This document shows positions 33,270-45,347 of a stretch of 64,000 bases of DNA, piece after piece. The stretch covers positions 598,163 to 662,162 of the forward strand of contig BFEA01000183.1 of the NCBI GenBank assembly GCA_003427395.1, given 5' to 3'. This DNA comes from Chara braunii. Its lineage: Eukaryota > Streptophyta > Charophyceae > Charales > Characeae. The notes beneath the pieces are model-generated. The model was not told the origin of the DNA. It did no database searches and saw only the letters and a program-made list of their open reading frames with translations. Position numbers and translations under genes: made by a program. How positions within the stretch are numbered: the first letter of the stretch is position 1; every line of letters starts with the position of its first letter.

Positions 33270-34801
33270 CCAATCATCGATGAGGAGATCACAGCTGTCG
33301 GCACATCCTTGAGCACAGGGGTTATCGAACTTGTATTTAAGTAGTCTGTCAAAAATTACTGACAACCGTCCCCACCTTGGAGGCTGACTCTACATCGCTG
33401 CTTGCCGAATATACAATGATTGGGAGTACCGTGCTCTCCTTACCCAACGAGAGGGTCAAATCAATGGAACTCGTCAGTGTGCACTTGGAGTTGGTGGAAT
33501 TGAGACACCCTGTCACTCACCGTGGTGGTCAAATCAATAAGGCCCGTCGTCCCGCACCCGAAGTCGTGAAAAAGAAAATCATCAGGTTCAGGCTTCAGCA
33601 CAGATCGGGGACCCTTCTCTTGTTTTTTGTTTTTTTGTTTTTTTTTTCAAACCAAGAACATGTTACTAAGTGGGGGTGATACAAGCACCCTACCCTAGCG
33701 CGTGTTCTGGGTGCTCCGATCTATTAGTTGGGAGGTGCACCTGCTGGAAAACGGGTCCAGCATCCCAATTGAGTACATTGAATATACTGAGGAAAAGGGT
33801 ACAATCTGGCTGCCAGCATTGGAACCCCCTGGAGACTGGGGGGTTAACGGAGCAGCAGATGAAAACGTCTGAGGCTCTGGCTCTTCAGTCCTCCCTGACG
33901 CCAGAGCTCTCTTCATCTTGCTGGTAAGCCTCTCTCTTTGCATTGTCCTCTATAGCCGAGGTGGAGCAGGGTGCCAGCCGTGGTCCCCCCTGCGGGGCAG
34001 CAGAGGGGAACCCCGGTTTCCATCACCACATGAGCTAGCTGCATGGGGGTCCATTCTCATACATAGACCAGCAGTGATGTGGCTGTGTAAGCTGTGGTTA
34101 TAAATGAAGGCATTATACCGAGACCCGTTTTTGTCATCTGCCCTAGCAGCGGCTGCAATCAAGGGACACATACGACACCCCTAGATGTTTGTCTAGGTAG
34201 ATGTTAACCTGCATCACAATATACATTAGAAAGGAAGCACTGAAGAAATATCTCTGTGGATCCCTGCACGCTCCCTCTGTGCCCTCAGAGACTTACCTTA
34301 GGGCCATCTGTTCCGGCGCCCTTGCAGGCTTTGTGAGCCCACCCATTAGCATCCTCAGGTCATTGCGGGACATGGGTCGACTTCAGGGATAGCACTCCTA
34401 CCACCTCCCAAGTCGGTACTCTGACAGAATCAGGCGAAGAATCAGGTCAGGTCATGGGTAGAACCATCTGCACATCCCTAGATAAGCCTACTGAATTGGT
34501 ATGGCCGCACTTCTATTCCAGACTTATACACACGGTGTCAGCACTGGCAGCTGATCTGCAACTTCTTATTCTTGATTAACGGGACAACAACGTCCGCGAG
34601 TCCACCACATTAAGCATTGGCAACCTTCTTTGCCCGGATGCGAGGGACGGTCATTATTCCTTTTATTTAGGATGGTAGGTACCCCATATACAGCCATACT
34701 GACATTACGTTGTATTTGGGTGAAGAAGGTCGCTGAAGCCACGTTCCTCATTTCCACTCAACAATAAAAGGCCAGGTTACAGGCACCCCCCGTCCGGTCC
34801 G
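33270..34801. other. Unassigned stretch
   Basis: No gene recognised. 33695-33795 shares a short block (…GGTCCAGCATCCC…, read on the minus strand as GMLDPFSSRCTS) with 48370-48420, so at least that part is a dispersed repeat, possibly a retroelement end. Confidence 0.3.
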
Positions 34802-35742
34802 TTAAACTACCAGTACTTGGCCCAGCTATTGAAGCCGAGCCTGAATATGCCCCGCGCACCGATTTTTGCCGAGCCTGCTGGGGGCGGGAACAACATGGGA
34901 CATTTGATGCGTGGCACAGGTACCGCCCTTATTCTGAACCTGCTGCCAGCAGCTGGAATGTAAAGCGGCTATAGTTTTCTTGTTTCCACTGGTGTACATG
35001 AAAATGGCCTGGGAAGAAGTGCATCCAAAGATCTCGTTGAATGGCGGGGAGCAGAAGCACAAACAGCCGAGAATCTTGAAAAGGAAAAAAAAAACCCAAA
35101 AAAAAACAAAGGGGAAAAAAGGTAGCAAGCTCTGAACGCGATTGCCTTCAGATACATCCGCTGCTGCAGCGAAGTGCAGTCAGATATATTCTGGAAAGTG
35201 CTACGTCACAGTGAAGCCCTGGAATTGAAACGGTTGGCACACGTTGAATGCTCCCCGTCTCTCACGGGGAGCAGAAGCACAAACAGCCGAGATACTGCTT
35301 CCACAAAAAAAAAAGACAAAAAAAAAAAAAAAGGGCAAAAGAGATACCAAGCCCTCAGATTCATCCACTGTGCCCACAACTACAGCCGGATACATTCTAA
35401 AAAGTGCTAACGTTACAGGGCTGGCCGGCACTCATGAAAAACCAGTTTTCTTCCAAAAAAAAAAAGAAAGAAAAGCAACGATCTGTTTTTTTTTCCTTCT
35501 CTTTTTTCCTTCTCGTGTTGCAGTTCCTTTTCTCTTCTCTTTTCCCCCTCGTCGCCTTCAGCCTCCACACGTTTCCACATAGCACAGCACCAGGACATCT
35601 TACAGTCCATTTGCCCCGTTTTTGTGGGCCCACACACGTCCTCCTCCATTGCACTGCCGGGCCTTCCCCAAACCCCGAAAACTGCGGCGCGTTAGCGGGG
35701 AAGGCCCGCGGCCCATGTATGGGCTAAGTACTGGTGGTTTAA
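34802..35742. mobile_element. TTAA-flanked element 4 (0.93 kb)
   Basis: TTAA|ACTACCAGTACTTGGCCCAG at 34802 and GTACTGGTGGT|TTAA at 35742. The interior has two copies of a unit with GGGGAGCAGAAGCACAAACA followed by GCCGAGA, plus GATA(C/T)ATTCTGGAAAGTGCTA-like modules and A-tracts. The right subterminal GCGGCGCGTTAGCGGGG block matches elements 2 and 6. No transposase. Confidence 0.85.
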
Positions 35743-35844
35743 CGGTCCGGCTTATGCACGCCTGGGTCTGACCTGGTGTCAAGGGTTCTGAGCTTTGGGG
35801 TCACCGGACCTGAGTAGTAGCAAGGTCCATCGCCATTACATGAG

Positions 35845-36457
35845 GTGGAGGTGGGCGAGGGCCGAGAGGACGCTGCTCGAGTAGGAAGTGATCGTGGCTG
35901 CCTCATACCTCAAGGTTTCTGCAGCAAGGTGGCTGGACGGTTTAGTAGCACAGGACAACTTCGGTGGGAGGTTTCATGCCCAGGCTCGAACCCAGACATT
36001 GGACTCATTTCTGTAGTTGGTAGAACAGTGGTGGCACAGCAGGCCTCTGCTGCGTTGGTAGAACAGTGGTGGCACAACCCTCAGAAGTACTGCGAACTGA
36101 CCAACGCTGCGGAGGAAGTCATTCGAATCCCTGGTCACCTGCGCACTTACCTTTTTTTCCACGCTTCAGAGCTTGCACCTTTCGCTGAGACAGATCAGTT
36201 CCCATCAAGGAGACCAATGCTGTCCCCAACCATGGATAGGCACGTCGAGATTGATGACATTGTGGATCATTGAGATCTGCCTATTCCTAAGCCAATTGTC
36301 AGAGGAAGACCATCCAAATGAAGACTGTCGGTTCATGAAGGAGCTGACTAAGACAACACCTCAGGTTGTTGTTGATTATGAATGGAAGTTAAAGGGGAAA
36401 GCTACTGCGTAGAAGCATATCAACGGACTTTCAAACCTAAGTGAAAGGAGGAGGGAG
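35845..36457 (+). pseudogene. Retrotransposon 3' tail ending in a polypurine tract
   Basis: Open pieces at 35845-36273 and 36173-36412 (frames overlap) have the texture of a polyprotein C-terminus (DRHVEIDDIVDH, DYEWKLKGKATA) but no domain I can name. A short unit GTTGGTAGAACAGTGGTGGC is repeated at 36018 and 36054. The stretch ends with GTGAAAGGAGGAGGGAG (36441-36457), a polypurine tract directly abutting an LTR start. TTAA element 4 cuts it off on the left. Confidence 0.45.
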
Positions 36458-37146
36458 TGCGAGGAATGGGCCCTCACAACGCCAGTATGCCCGACAGTGT
36501 TGGGGAACTCAACAAGCCTCGTGTAGCACCTAAGTGAAGGGGGGGCCTGCATTCCAGCTTCAGGCCTAATTTTGTCATTTCTGCATGTAGGGGCACCAGA
36601 CAGTTACCTCGCGTCAGTTGGTTACAAGGCCCACACCAGTGTGATCACGACATTGTGAGCCTCTGGCCTCTTCCAGGCAGTGACATGGCCAGAGGTCTTT
36701 CGGCCAATAGGAGTGCAGCGAGTGACGCTGGTCACTTTGCACAGTTGGGATGCTGAACTGTTGCTGGCCCAGGCCACTGTCTGCATTTGGCCTGGGTGCA
36801 GACACTTCGGCCTGAAGCCAGGCTACTGGGTACGCAGCCTCCAGGCCCAGGCAGGCCCAGGCTGCTCGTGAGCAGGGCAGCACTTTCCATTTTGGATAGT
36901 GCCTCACCCAGCAGAGCTCATTCTTGCGTGACTTGTGGCCACGCTGCTGGACTGGGCGTTGTATGGCTGGCTGCGTGGCTGGGCTGCGTCGCACACGGGC
37001 ACGGAGTGGTGAAGGGCGGTGCTGGGGCAGCAGGCGCATGCAGCCATAGCTGGGCTGGCCTGTGCACATGATGGTGGTCTTCGGGTAGGGCACACAAATG
37101 GTGGGTGAGAAGGGGGTGAGCTGAAAGAGAGAAGAGAGACGCGTAC
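36458..37146 (+). repeat. 3' LTR, TGYGAGGA family, copy 3 (truncated)
   Basis: Begins TGCGAGGAATGG immediately after a polypurine tract, and shares the CTAAGTGAAGG..GGCCTG start, TCAGTTGGTT and GGTGGTCTTCGGG blocks with copies 1 and 2. Similarity fades after the TACCTGGT at about 37140-37147, so the right third is missing or replaced. The tract sets the transcription direction as +. Confidence 0.6.
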
Positions 37147-37341
37147 CTGGTTCAAGCGGTTCGGGCATTGGTTCGCATAGTGTCTAACTTCCTGGCAAGC
37201 AAAGCATGTTGGAGGTGTACACCATGTCGATCACCTCTTCGATCGTTGCCACGCTCGTCACCTCGTGACTGGTATTCCCTCCGATGTCGGTCGTCAACGC
37301 GCTCATCTCCTTTTGAATGGTGATCCCTACAGTCACCCATC
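37100..37341 (-). pseudogene. Gag nucleocapsid fragment with zinc knuckle
   Basis: On the minus strand 37150-37220 reads CFACQEVRHYANQC, a C-x2-C-x4-H-x4-C knuckle, preceded in another frame by an Arg/Asp/His-rich basic stretch (DERVDDRHRREYQSRGDERG). It is cut at 37341 by TTAA element 5 and runs into the truncated LTR at about 37146. A small remnant of a different element in opposite orientation. Confidence 0.5.
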
Positions 37342-37522
37342 TTAAACCACCAGTACATGGGCACCTTGGCCTCGGATCTGACACCTCAAATTCTGCAGGC
37401 GCGACATGGAAATGGGGCCGCCGATCAAATTTATCAACGGCCCAGCGTTTGACATTTCGGCCTCATTCTCTTGTGGCGACAAGTCTCAGACTGAAAGGTT
37501 GGTGCCGCGTACTTTGGCTTAA
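37342..37522. mobile_element. TTAA-flanked element 5 (173 bp)
   Basis: TTAA|ACCACCAGTACATGG at 37342 and GTACTTTGGC|TTAA at 37522. A short, internally deleted member; TTGTGGCGACAAG near the right end matches element 3. The right end has several substitutions. Confidence 0.7.
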
Positions 37523-37674
37523 ACATAGCAGTAAATCCCTGTGCACGTCCGAAAAGAAAAATCAGAGTAACAAAAATAGAAAAAATGTAACAAGGTTACG
37601 AAGAAACACGCTCACTCCTCTCGGTAGTTCGCCTTCAAGAAAGTTCACGTGGGCTGTCGTGAGTTTCTAATCAC

Positions 37675-38157
37675 ATGGAAAATGCAGATAGCAGTCAGCG
37701 TCCTCGTGACCCGGACAAGTACACAAGAATTGACCAAGTAAGAATTGAAAAAGTTATAGGATCAGGGGCATCCCCGACACTGCGATTCGGCAACCGCCAG
37801 GTTGCCATCCTCAGGGAGTCTCCACCACCTTCTTCCCTCGCACCAACTATGCGAGTCCTGAAAGAGGTCGATTACCGTGTACGTTATGAATTTAACCCCG
37901 ACCATGCGTTTCACACAAAAAGTTAATTGCTACAAAAAACCTGGGTCTACTCAGATCCAGGGGTCAATACCAGGTTCATTTCGAAAACTCGGGACCATTT
38001 TGTAGGTCCAATCCGTATCGGCCCAGTCGTCACCAGTTCGAGTCATGAGTACCTCACTCCCACCTATTACCGGGAAACCAGAACCACAGGTGTCACGCCT
38101 ATCAGTCAATTTAAGAACGTCAGACCGGCAGGTCACAGGTTTGAACCGCACTTGTGA
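37675..38157 (+). pseudogene. Open region with one stop, unknown
   Basis: From ATG 37675 the frame is open for about 160 codons except for one TAA at 37924. The peptide (DKYTRIDQVRIEKVIGSGAS..., RVRYEFNPDHAFHTKS, then VYSDPGVNTRFISKT...) has no motif I recognise. GGTTTGAACC near 38130 resembles a tRNA B box, so part may be SINE-like rather than coding. Confidence 0.25.
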
Positions 38158-38306
38158 ACATGTATCATATATAGCAAATCCATTCTCCAATCCTATGCTA
38201 CTAACAAAAGCAAACAGAACAGATGGAGGAGGGCATATCTGCAAAACCAAGCAAAGTATCCTAATGGATATGCATCCTACTCGCACATGTAACTCCCATC
38301 TTATGA

Positions 38307-38907
38307 ATATGCACCATACTTGCGGTGCATCCCATGCGCGGGGTCTGGCACATGCGGCGCAGATTTCACGCGCATGCACGCGCGCGCATGTGATGCGGCA
38401 CATCACAAAAAAAAAAAAGAAAAAAAAAAAGAAGGACAATGTGAAGTGGCCAAACATGCCTCTCGTTTCTAAAAATCAGAATGCAAGAGGGAAAAAAGTC
38501 GGGCCCACTCCATACCTCAAAAATATAGTCTAGTTTTCCTTTTCGTAGGTCTACATTCAGTGGCCCTAAGGGCCTCTACTCACCACATGCACAAATGACA
38601 ATACATTTGGCGGTGTATTATTCGACGTTCTAGCAGAAGACTCGTTCTAATTTCGCACATTTGGTGAGTAGTGCAGCCAAGCCCTGAGAATCACGTGCAG
38701 AGACCAACTGGGCCTAGCTAAGTGAGCAACCCATAACTCCTGAAACGCAGACCTGAATTTAAACCCTGAGTATATATTCGGCCAGTGCATCCTTCACTTC
38801 ATTTCTACAGCCTGCCTCGATTTTGGTGGAGGGTCTGCGCTAAATTGCTGCGAGGACCCTTCAGATTACCTGCATGGGCCCTCTGATATGTGTGAAGGGG
38901 ATCCGTT

Positions 38908-38957
<50 letters not shown>

Positions 38958-39106
38958 CCCCCCTGTATACACACACACACCCCTAAAAAGAACTAGAAAA
39001 ATAAAAAAGTTGAGCTAACACTAATTTGTGCATAGCGCATGGCGCACGCACACCGCACGACGCACCGCAGAAGTCCTCTGCAAGACTGCACAAGTATGAT
39101 ATGCAC
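38307..39106. mobile_element. hAT-like non-autonomous element (CATACTTGC type), 784 bp
   Basis: Element 38315-39098 begins CATACTTGCGGTGCATC and ends GACTGCACAAGTATG; the 8-bp repeat ATATGCAC at 38307-38314 and 39099-39106 is perfect. Subterminal GCGC-rich DNA, the paired CTCACCACATGCACAAATGA/CACATTTGGTGAGTAG motif, a CCCTGAGAATCACGTG block and (CT)n at 38912-38955 occur in the same order as in the element at 27959-29087. The two are diverged members of one family. Confidence 0.85.
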
Positions 39107-40263
39107 CCTATCCGCACATGTATCACCTAACTATTACCTCATCATTCACATAGCTGTACCCTGTCATGATCTCCACTAATCAAAAGAGCCGAGTTTTCAT
39201 TAAAATATATATATTGTTTGGTGGGGGTGCACTAATGTACCGAATATAATGCCCGAGCATTATACACGAACATAGTGCCCGCCAGACACTATATTTCTGT
39301 ACAATGCCCAGACGCCATTTTAGGGTGAGGACAGTAGACTGCGAAAACATGTTTCTTTTGCAAAACCAAACTAAAATGCAATGAAACTTGAAGTACGAGT
39401 TCCTGACATTGCAGACTTGATTCCAGTTTGCGTTCTGGAATACGACGATGGTTATAGACCCTATTGTCTGTATGTACCATCATATTCATTGTCGTGGATC
39501 TGAGGAATTGGGTGTAGCACAATCCTAAACAGCAACAACAACTGATCCTGCCACATTGGTACTCAACTAAACTGGGTTATCAGCCGGCGACACCGGAACT
39601 GGACATCAAATGGAGGATGGCGAGATGGATGTCTACATGAGGACTCGGTGCTTCGATTGTGGAAGCACTGCACTGATTTTGGAAACAGCTGATTGATCTG
39701 GTGGTAGTTGAGCATGCGAGCATGTTGTGGCTGATGCTGCACCTAGTGCTCCTGGTTGCAGCTTGGTGTTCCAAACGTACGTCTGAAGCGACCCACAGTG
39801 TACGATATGCCTGGGGACACGTGTAGAAATACATCACTCCTCCCTCACCATCGTCGGCACCCGCGAGGGATGGGGACATGCCCCACCTACCCCCCTGCCC
39901 CACACATCGGCTGTACAACCTCTGCTAATTTCAAAGACCTGTGCAGGCTGCAAGCAGGAGTGGAGACAGGACATGGGGTCCTAAGGGACAGAATGTGTCT
40001 GCGGAGGACAACACACACACTCGAAGCCCAACAGACAACAACAGTGAAAAAACATGAGGGTGCCAGAGAAAATAGCTACTCACTAAGCCTGAAATACGAC
40101 AGCGGCGGGTTTAAGGAGGGTTTGACCGCATGACCAGGAAGGTATGTGGGTTGTCACGCACTGCACACGTCAAGCAGACATGACACGGCACTGTACCACA
40201 TTCCAAAGGATGGGGATTGGGGAGTGGGAGGTTTGCTTGCCGGCATGAAGTGGGGGTCAATCA
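39107..40263. other. Unassigned stretch
   Basis: Contains AT-rich DNA to 39240, then more balanced DNA with overlapping short frames on both strands (39580-39918 minus, 39756-40133 plus). No motif or repeat border was recognised. Confidence 0.3.
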
Positions 40264-40564
40264 TAGGTGATCTATGTGTCCCCCTCAGCCGCGGCCGAGG
40301 AGGCCGACCGCGGGCCTACTGCCGAGGCCGCGCGGCCGAGTTTGCGCGCGGTCATACCAGGGCCAGGCGGGGACGTGCGCGGGAAAATGGCGTGCGCGCC
40401 TTGCCTGCGCACATCGGCTGCTATCGCCCTGTGCAGAAAAAGAAAACGTAAGAATTTGGGGGGGGTGGATTTTAGTGTGTGACGAAAAAAATAAAAAAAT
40501 AGAAAAAAAATAAATATTGATTGATTGATGGTTTTTTTCACTGATTGATTGATTGATTCATTAG

Positions 40565-40605
<41 letters not shown>

Positions 40606-41195
40606 GGGGGAGGGGTCCTCCCTCCCCTCCCCCCGGCACACGTGCACACAAACACACACACACAGACACACACACACACAAACACACTTCAATTTTTTTT
40701 CTTCTTTCTAATTGATCAATCAATCAATCAATTAAACAGCACAGAAGAAGAAGAAGAAAAAAAAGCAATTACCTTGGCAAAATTTTTAGGACTTTGACTC
40801 CATATCAGTTTCGAAAAAAAATGAAAAAAAAATATTCTTGCTTTTCTTTTAGTTATTTTTATTTATTTTTCTGTTTAACCGATTTTTGGTTTTCATTTTT
40901 TATAAATCCTAAATGAAGTCAAATTCAAAAAAGAAAAAATGGTGTTGTAGGGGCTTCACAACCCTACCAGTTTTTCATTTTTTATAAATCCTAAATGAAG
41001 TCAAATTCAAAAAAGAAAAAATGGTGTTGTAGGGGCTTCACAACCCTACCAGTTTTTTTATTATTTTTTTTACTTATTAATTTTAAAATATTGGGCCGCA
41101 AACTAGGTCCGGCGGCCGAGACTGCGGCCAACTTTTTCGGCCGTGGCTGCCGAATGAACCGCGGCCTGGACCGCGGGTATCGCGTAGTAGGTGAT
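40264..41195. mobile_element. hAT-like element (CTATGTG type), 916 bp
   Basis: Element 40272-41187 starts CTATGTGTCC and ends GGGTATCGCGTAG (CTAYGYG inverted ends). TAGGTGAT at 40264-40271 and 41188-41195 is a perfect 8-bp target duplication. Ends are very GC-rich (GCCGCGGCC / CCGCGGGT), while the middle holds (GATT)n at 40516-40602, a CA-rich run and an 82-bp tandem duplication at 40891-41053. No coding sequence. Confidence 0.8.
40891..41053. repeat. 82-bp tandem duplication
   Basis: Two almost identical copies beginning TTTCATTTTTTATAAATCC and ending CACAACCCTACCAG. Confidence 0.95.
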
Positions 41196-41664
41196 AGCAC
41201 GAAGCCCTAATACGGAGACAAGAGGTGTCACGTAGTAGGTGATAGCACGAAGCCCCAATACTGGGTGAAAGTTTTCAACATAAGTCAAAAGTGTTCGAAT
41301 GTAAAATTCAGAACACAAACACATACAGTGAGATTCATATTACACAGTAGTCAAAACAATTAGACGCAATCGCAGGTAAATTGCAAACATCATACACAGC
41401 TCAACGCTTCAGACGAGGATCAGACCCCGTGTTTTTGTTGGTCGCCTGTCCGACTTCTTCAGGGGTCATAGTTCCCAGCGCAGGAGGATGGTAAAAGACA
41501 GTTCCTATCCCCTGTATACTCACAACACTACTCTTGGTCAACCCCGAAAAAAAATATTTTCAGTGTCACAATTCGAAGTTCTAAGACATTTTAGAAATTC
41601 GAGTAAGAGTAAAATTAAGATTAGAAAACTAGTCGAGATAACGAGTTCAAATCCTCCTAAGACC

Positions 41665-42369
41665 TTAAACCACCAGTACTTGGCCCAGCTATCAAGTCCG
41701 AGCCTCCAGCGACTGGTTTGTCTAGCCTGCCTAGCCTTGCAGTACAAGTAGCTGGGCGAGCCCCGGCTTGGGGGACCAATTGGAAAACAAAAACAGCGAA
41801 AAAAACAAACAAACAACAACGCTAGGGATGTGAATGCAGTTGGATGCATTCTCCCGAGTGCTAGTGTGAGAATGTCGCAGTTTGGGTGTATCAGCCCCGT
41901 GTCGTTTTTGTCAAAATCCAAAAGTAAAAAAATAAAAAATAAAACAAAGAAATGATTCTCAAAGAAGAAAAAAAAAAGAAACACAAATTTGGCGCTGAAA
42001 TCAGTTAGATACATTTGTATGTGTGCAAATGTGAGTATGCCCTCAACCTAGGCTGTTAAGTAGATCATGGGATATACCCTGCCTCGCTGGCAGGGGAATT
42101 TAAAAAAAATGGAAAAAAAACAGAAGATGAACAAAATGACATACAAAATCTAACTGAAATACTAGTTAGAACTTAGAAGCATTCCACCAATAACCTACGT
42201 GACCACCACCCCACCCAACTTAGAAAAGTAGTTTTTTTTTTTTTTTTGGTTCTTGCTTTTCTACGTCGCAATTCTCACCGATCGGTCATTCATGTGAACT
42301 ACCCCCCCCCAAATGCGGCGCAGTAACGGGATACGCCTGCGGCCTCTAGCCGCAATACTCGTGGTTTAA
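41665..42369. mobile_element. TTAA-flanked element 6 (0.70 kb) with an empty-site control
   Basis: TTAA|ACCACCAGTACTTGGCCCAG at 41665 and AATACTCGTGGT|TTAA at 42369. The flanks join exactly in the paralogous PLE copy at 47146-47190: TCAAATCCTCCTAAGACC-TTAA-GTAGGAAACTAGT has a single TTAA (47164-47167) and no insert. This proves the borders and the TTAA duplication. The interior has GCAGTTGGATGCATTCTCCC and GCGGCGCAGTAACGGG modules shared with other members. Confidence 0.95.
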
Positions 42370-42663
42370 GTAGGAAACTAGTTAGAAAAGAACATATAGT
42401 AGGGAAGGTAGCAGCAGGTTCGAAGACTAAAATAATATGTAATAGGGAAGGTAGCAGCTTGAACACTCAACCGGTCCACAGAGTAAAACAACCGATCCAC
42501 ATTTGGGATTACCTAGTCTAAAATTTTCAGCCACAACTTGCCAGCAGTTGTTGAATCTCACTGAAAAGTTCTTAAAGGCTTTATCAATAGATGGGTTTGC
42601 AAAAAACCTTAATCACGCAATCCAAGTAATCCCAAATGTCATTCTTGTTTGTTTGTGCCAAAA

Positions 42664-43272
42664 TCAAATTGTCATTATATCATGATCGAAAATTGCTCTC
42701 GTGCGAACTTCTGTTCGTGCATATGTGGATCTTCTATCAAAATTTAAGAATATTGAGATATCATCAATTAAGCGTACTCCAAAGAACAACTTCCTTTTTA
42801 TCCTTAGGTTGTTCAGAAATTCGTACTCATCGAATTCACACAATGTTGAGGCCAAAGCAGGGCTTGATGATTTGTCCATTGGAATGCCAACTGTTTGCTT
42901 CAAGATAAGTTTTCATAACCATGAAAAATGTGTAATTGAGATCGAATTCACCCATCGTTAGAATACAAGATAATTTTTGTCAAAAGTATTATGCAGGAAG
43001 ATTTTTTTTTTGCTAACCTTTACATTTTTTTCCTTTTTTCTTACAAAAACCTCGGTAAAACCTCTCTCTTCATGTATACTGATAACAGTGATAAGCCATT
43101 GAACTGCCTTCATGATCGACGAATGTGGGAAAGTCAGAAACATTTCCTTTATATCAAAACTAGCTGGAATAATATTTTCATTTGAATTTACGTTTTGGTT
43201 GGTAACTCCTAATCTATCTACTAAGTAATTATGACATCTTTTGACAGATTCCACAATAAAGTGTTCACACAC
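42664..43272 (-). pseudogene. PLE B1 reverse transcriptase (broken)
   Basis: Open pieces 43272-42958 and 42903-42664. Motif A reads SFDIKEMFLTFPHSSIMKA with the catalytic Asp. Motif B reads GIPMDKSSSPALASTL (relatives have GVPMGKSSSPPLA). Motif C reads VRLIDDISIF with the Asp pair. The blocks match PLE A in order and spacing. A frameshift lies between motifs A and B. It would copy element RNA at a nick made by the GIY-YIG domain, but this copy cannot. Confidence 0.8.
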
Positions 43273-44565
43273 TTCAACATAACTTTACTCATTCTCACCG
43301 CAGATTCGAAAAATTAATGACAGATCGGTCAGTACTTTAAGACATCCTTGTGTTTTGGAATGGCATACGCTCGTCGTCGTTAACCTTTATTCTTATATAG
43401 GACATTCTTCGTAAGTCCACACTCCTGATACCTCAGCTTGATCAAATCAATAACTTGAGGTTTGGTGAGCTCGATCTTCTCAAATCCTATATTCTAAAAA
43501 ACTAACGAGTTCATGCCTTTCTAGAACATGATCGGACAACAAGCGAACGTATCCCCACCATTATGGTCGATTGGACACAAAACCAGACCTTCAAGCGTTT
43601 TCTTTCATTCGAGGAAAGTAGTGAAATCTTTGTTGGTTAATGTTAACCTCTGGTTCAAAAAATCATTAATCCTTATTAGTGATAGTAAACTACTTAGTGT
43701 CCTTCTTAATTCCATTAAGACCTTCAAGAATGATATTCCGTAATGCATCCAAAATTTAAGTGAATCCAGGATATGGAATGTTTTATGAGAATACTGTTAT
43801 GAGTACTAAATTTGAAAGCGACAGTTCACTGATACGTGGGAAGACAGAGTTATCACATGTACAACATACTTTCCCCCCCCCCCTCATACCATCGGAAATT
43901 GTATAGCAAATCCCTCACAATTTTATTTTTTGTCCATATGGCCCTTAACTTTTCGCAAATCAAATTCTAAAGAGATCTTCTCATTGTGGATCTCCTAATT
44001 ATTTTAATGCATAAAATTTTAACCTTCTTTTTTGAAATGGCGGAATCGTATAAATTTTTTACTACCCTACCTCTCAAATTGAAGGTTGCCACACTCGAGG
44101 TATAATCGCTCTCAAGGTTGCCATGTTGTCCCTTTTTGAAAAACAACGAATAAAACCATAGAGTTGAATGAGCCTATCCGACGACTTTTATATAACTTCC
44201 TGCATGATGATGGATTGATTAATAACTTGCCCAGATCTTTTTTTCGACGTTCGATGTTACTTTTTCAAAGATCAAGCAAGTCCCTGAAGGGATCCACGTT
44301 CTGCAACATTGAAAAACTCAGTTCCATATTTAGACCTGATAACTGATAAGTCATAGCTTTGCCGTAAGAGTTTTCAATTATCAATTGCATCTAACGTATT
44401 ACCGTCGTTACGTTGTATTGAAATTACCGGTATCTTGAGTCGAAAATAGTCATCTAGGATTTTTAAAACGCTCATGGGTATTTTTTCCATAGATAACTCA
44501 AAAATAATTGGAGATTTAGCAATAGTCCATTTGATCTTATTCCTTGCGGCATTAACGTTCCTCTT

Positions 44566-45015
44566 TTATTCCTTTTGCCATTTGTCTCGAATCACTTTCC
44601 TTCTCTCTCGTCTCCGCCCATGAGCAGGTATAAAATTGAGGAATGAATTAAAGGCTCTAATAAAAAAAGATTGTACTACCAATGGCTGATCGGTACATAC
44701 TTGTGTGATTGGAATAGCAGTGTACCCTCCCATCGTATTCCATCTCAATCATCTATACAACCGATGGTTCCGTGCATTGTTGGTCAACGGTGCATTGACT
44801 CTATACAAATCTTCCTTCTATTTACATCGTAACGGTCGAGTTGTACATCCTATGTACATATGCTTGCACCAAGGAGAGATTAATGCATAAATTATTGGTC
44901 TCGAACAGGAAACAAAGTCGTTGTCATTATCACATAGTTGTCGAAGGAGTGAATTCAATTTATAGCACCAACAAATTTTACCCAAGCCAATCAAGGAAAT
45001 CACAGTTAATCTCAA
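44566..45015 (-). pseudogene. PLE B1 GIY-YIG endonuclease (broken)
   Basis: RPIIYALISPWCKHMYIG at about 44.85-44.92 kb carries the paired Y..L/YIG strands of the GIY-YIG fold and aligns with YVLISPFCRKFYIG of PLE A. The following stretch (LYR.LRWNTMGGYTAIP) parallels LYRWLRKFGWRTYVAQP in PLE A, after a stop. The catalytic glutamate region is not preserved in a readable form. It lies upstream of the RT in the element's own orientation. Confidence 0.7.
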
Positions 45016-45347
45016 TAAATAATTGATACATCTATCATTAATTAGTTATCACATGTTTGTGCATCTCGACAAGTAAGAAAAAGATTATGGAGATCATAAG
45101 GATTACCGACGCTTGGAGATCATCATTAGCATCCCGAGTTTGTTTCCTCATTCGTGGTTGTTTCTTTACCTTCGCCTTCGCCGTCGATAAGATCTTGCAA
45201 TTCTGTTGGTTCTTCCGACACCTCTTCATGTGTTTCAAGTTTCGACGTGTATTCCGCTTCCCAGGCTCTATTCGTGTAGATATCAACAATCTCTTCGGCA
45301 AAATGATTGATAATATTGTAAACTATCTTTTCTTCGTTACAAATCGC

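Noticed and set aside
38085-38160. tRNA gene near the GGTTTGAACC box
   Set aside because: No acceptor stem or cloverleaf could be drawn; at most a SINE-like remnant.
39580-40133. Overlapping frames on both strands as genes
   Set aside because: Opposite-strand frames of similar length with no recognisable residues pattern.
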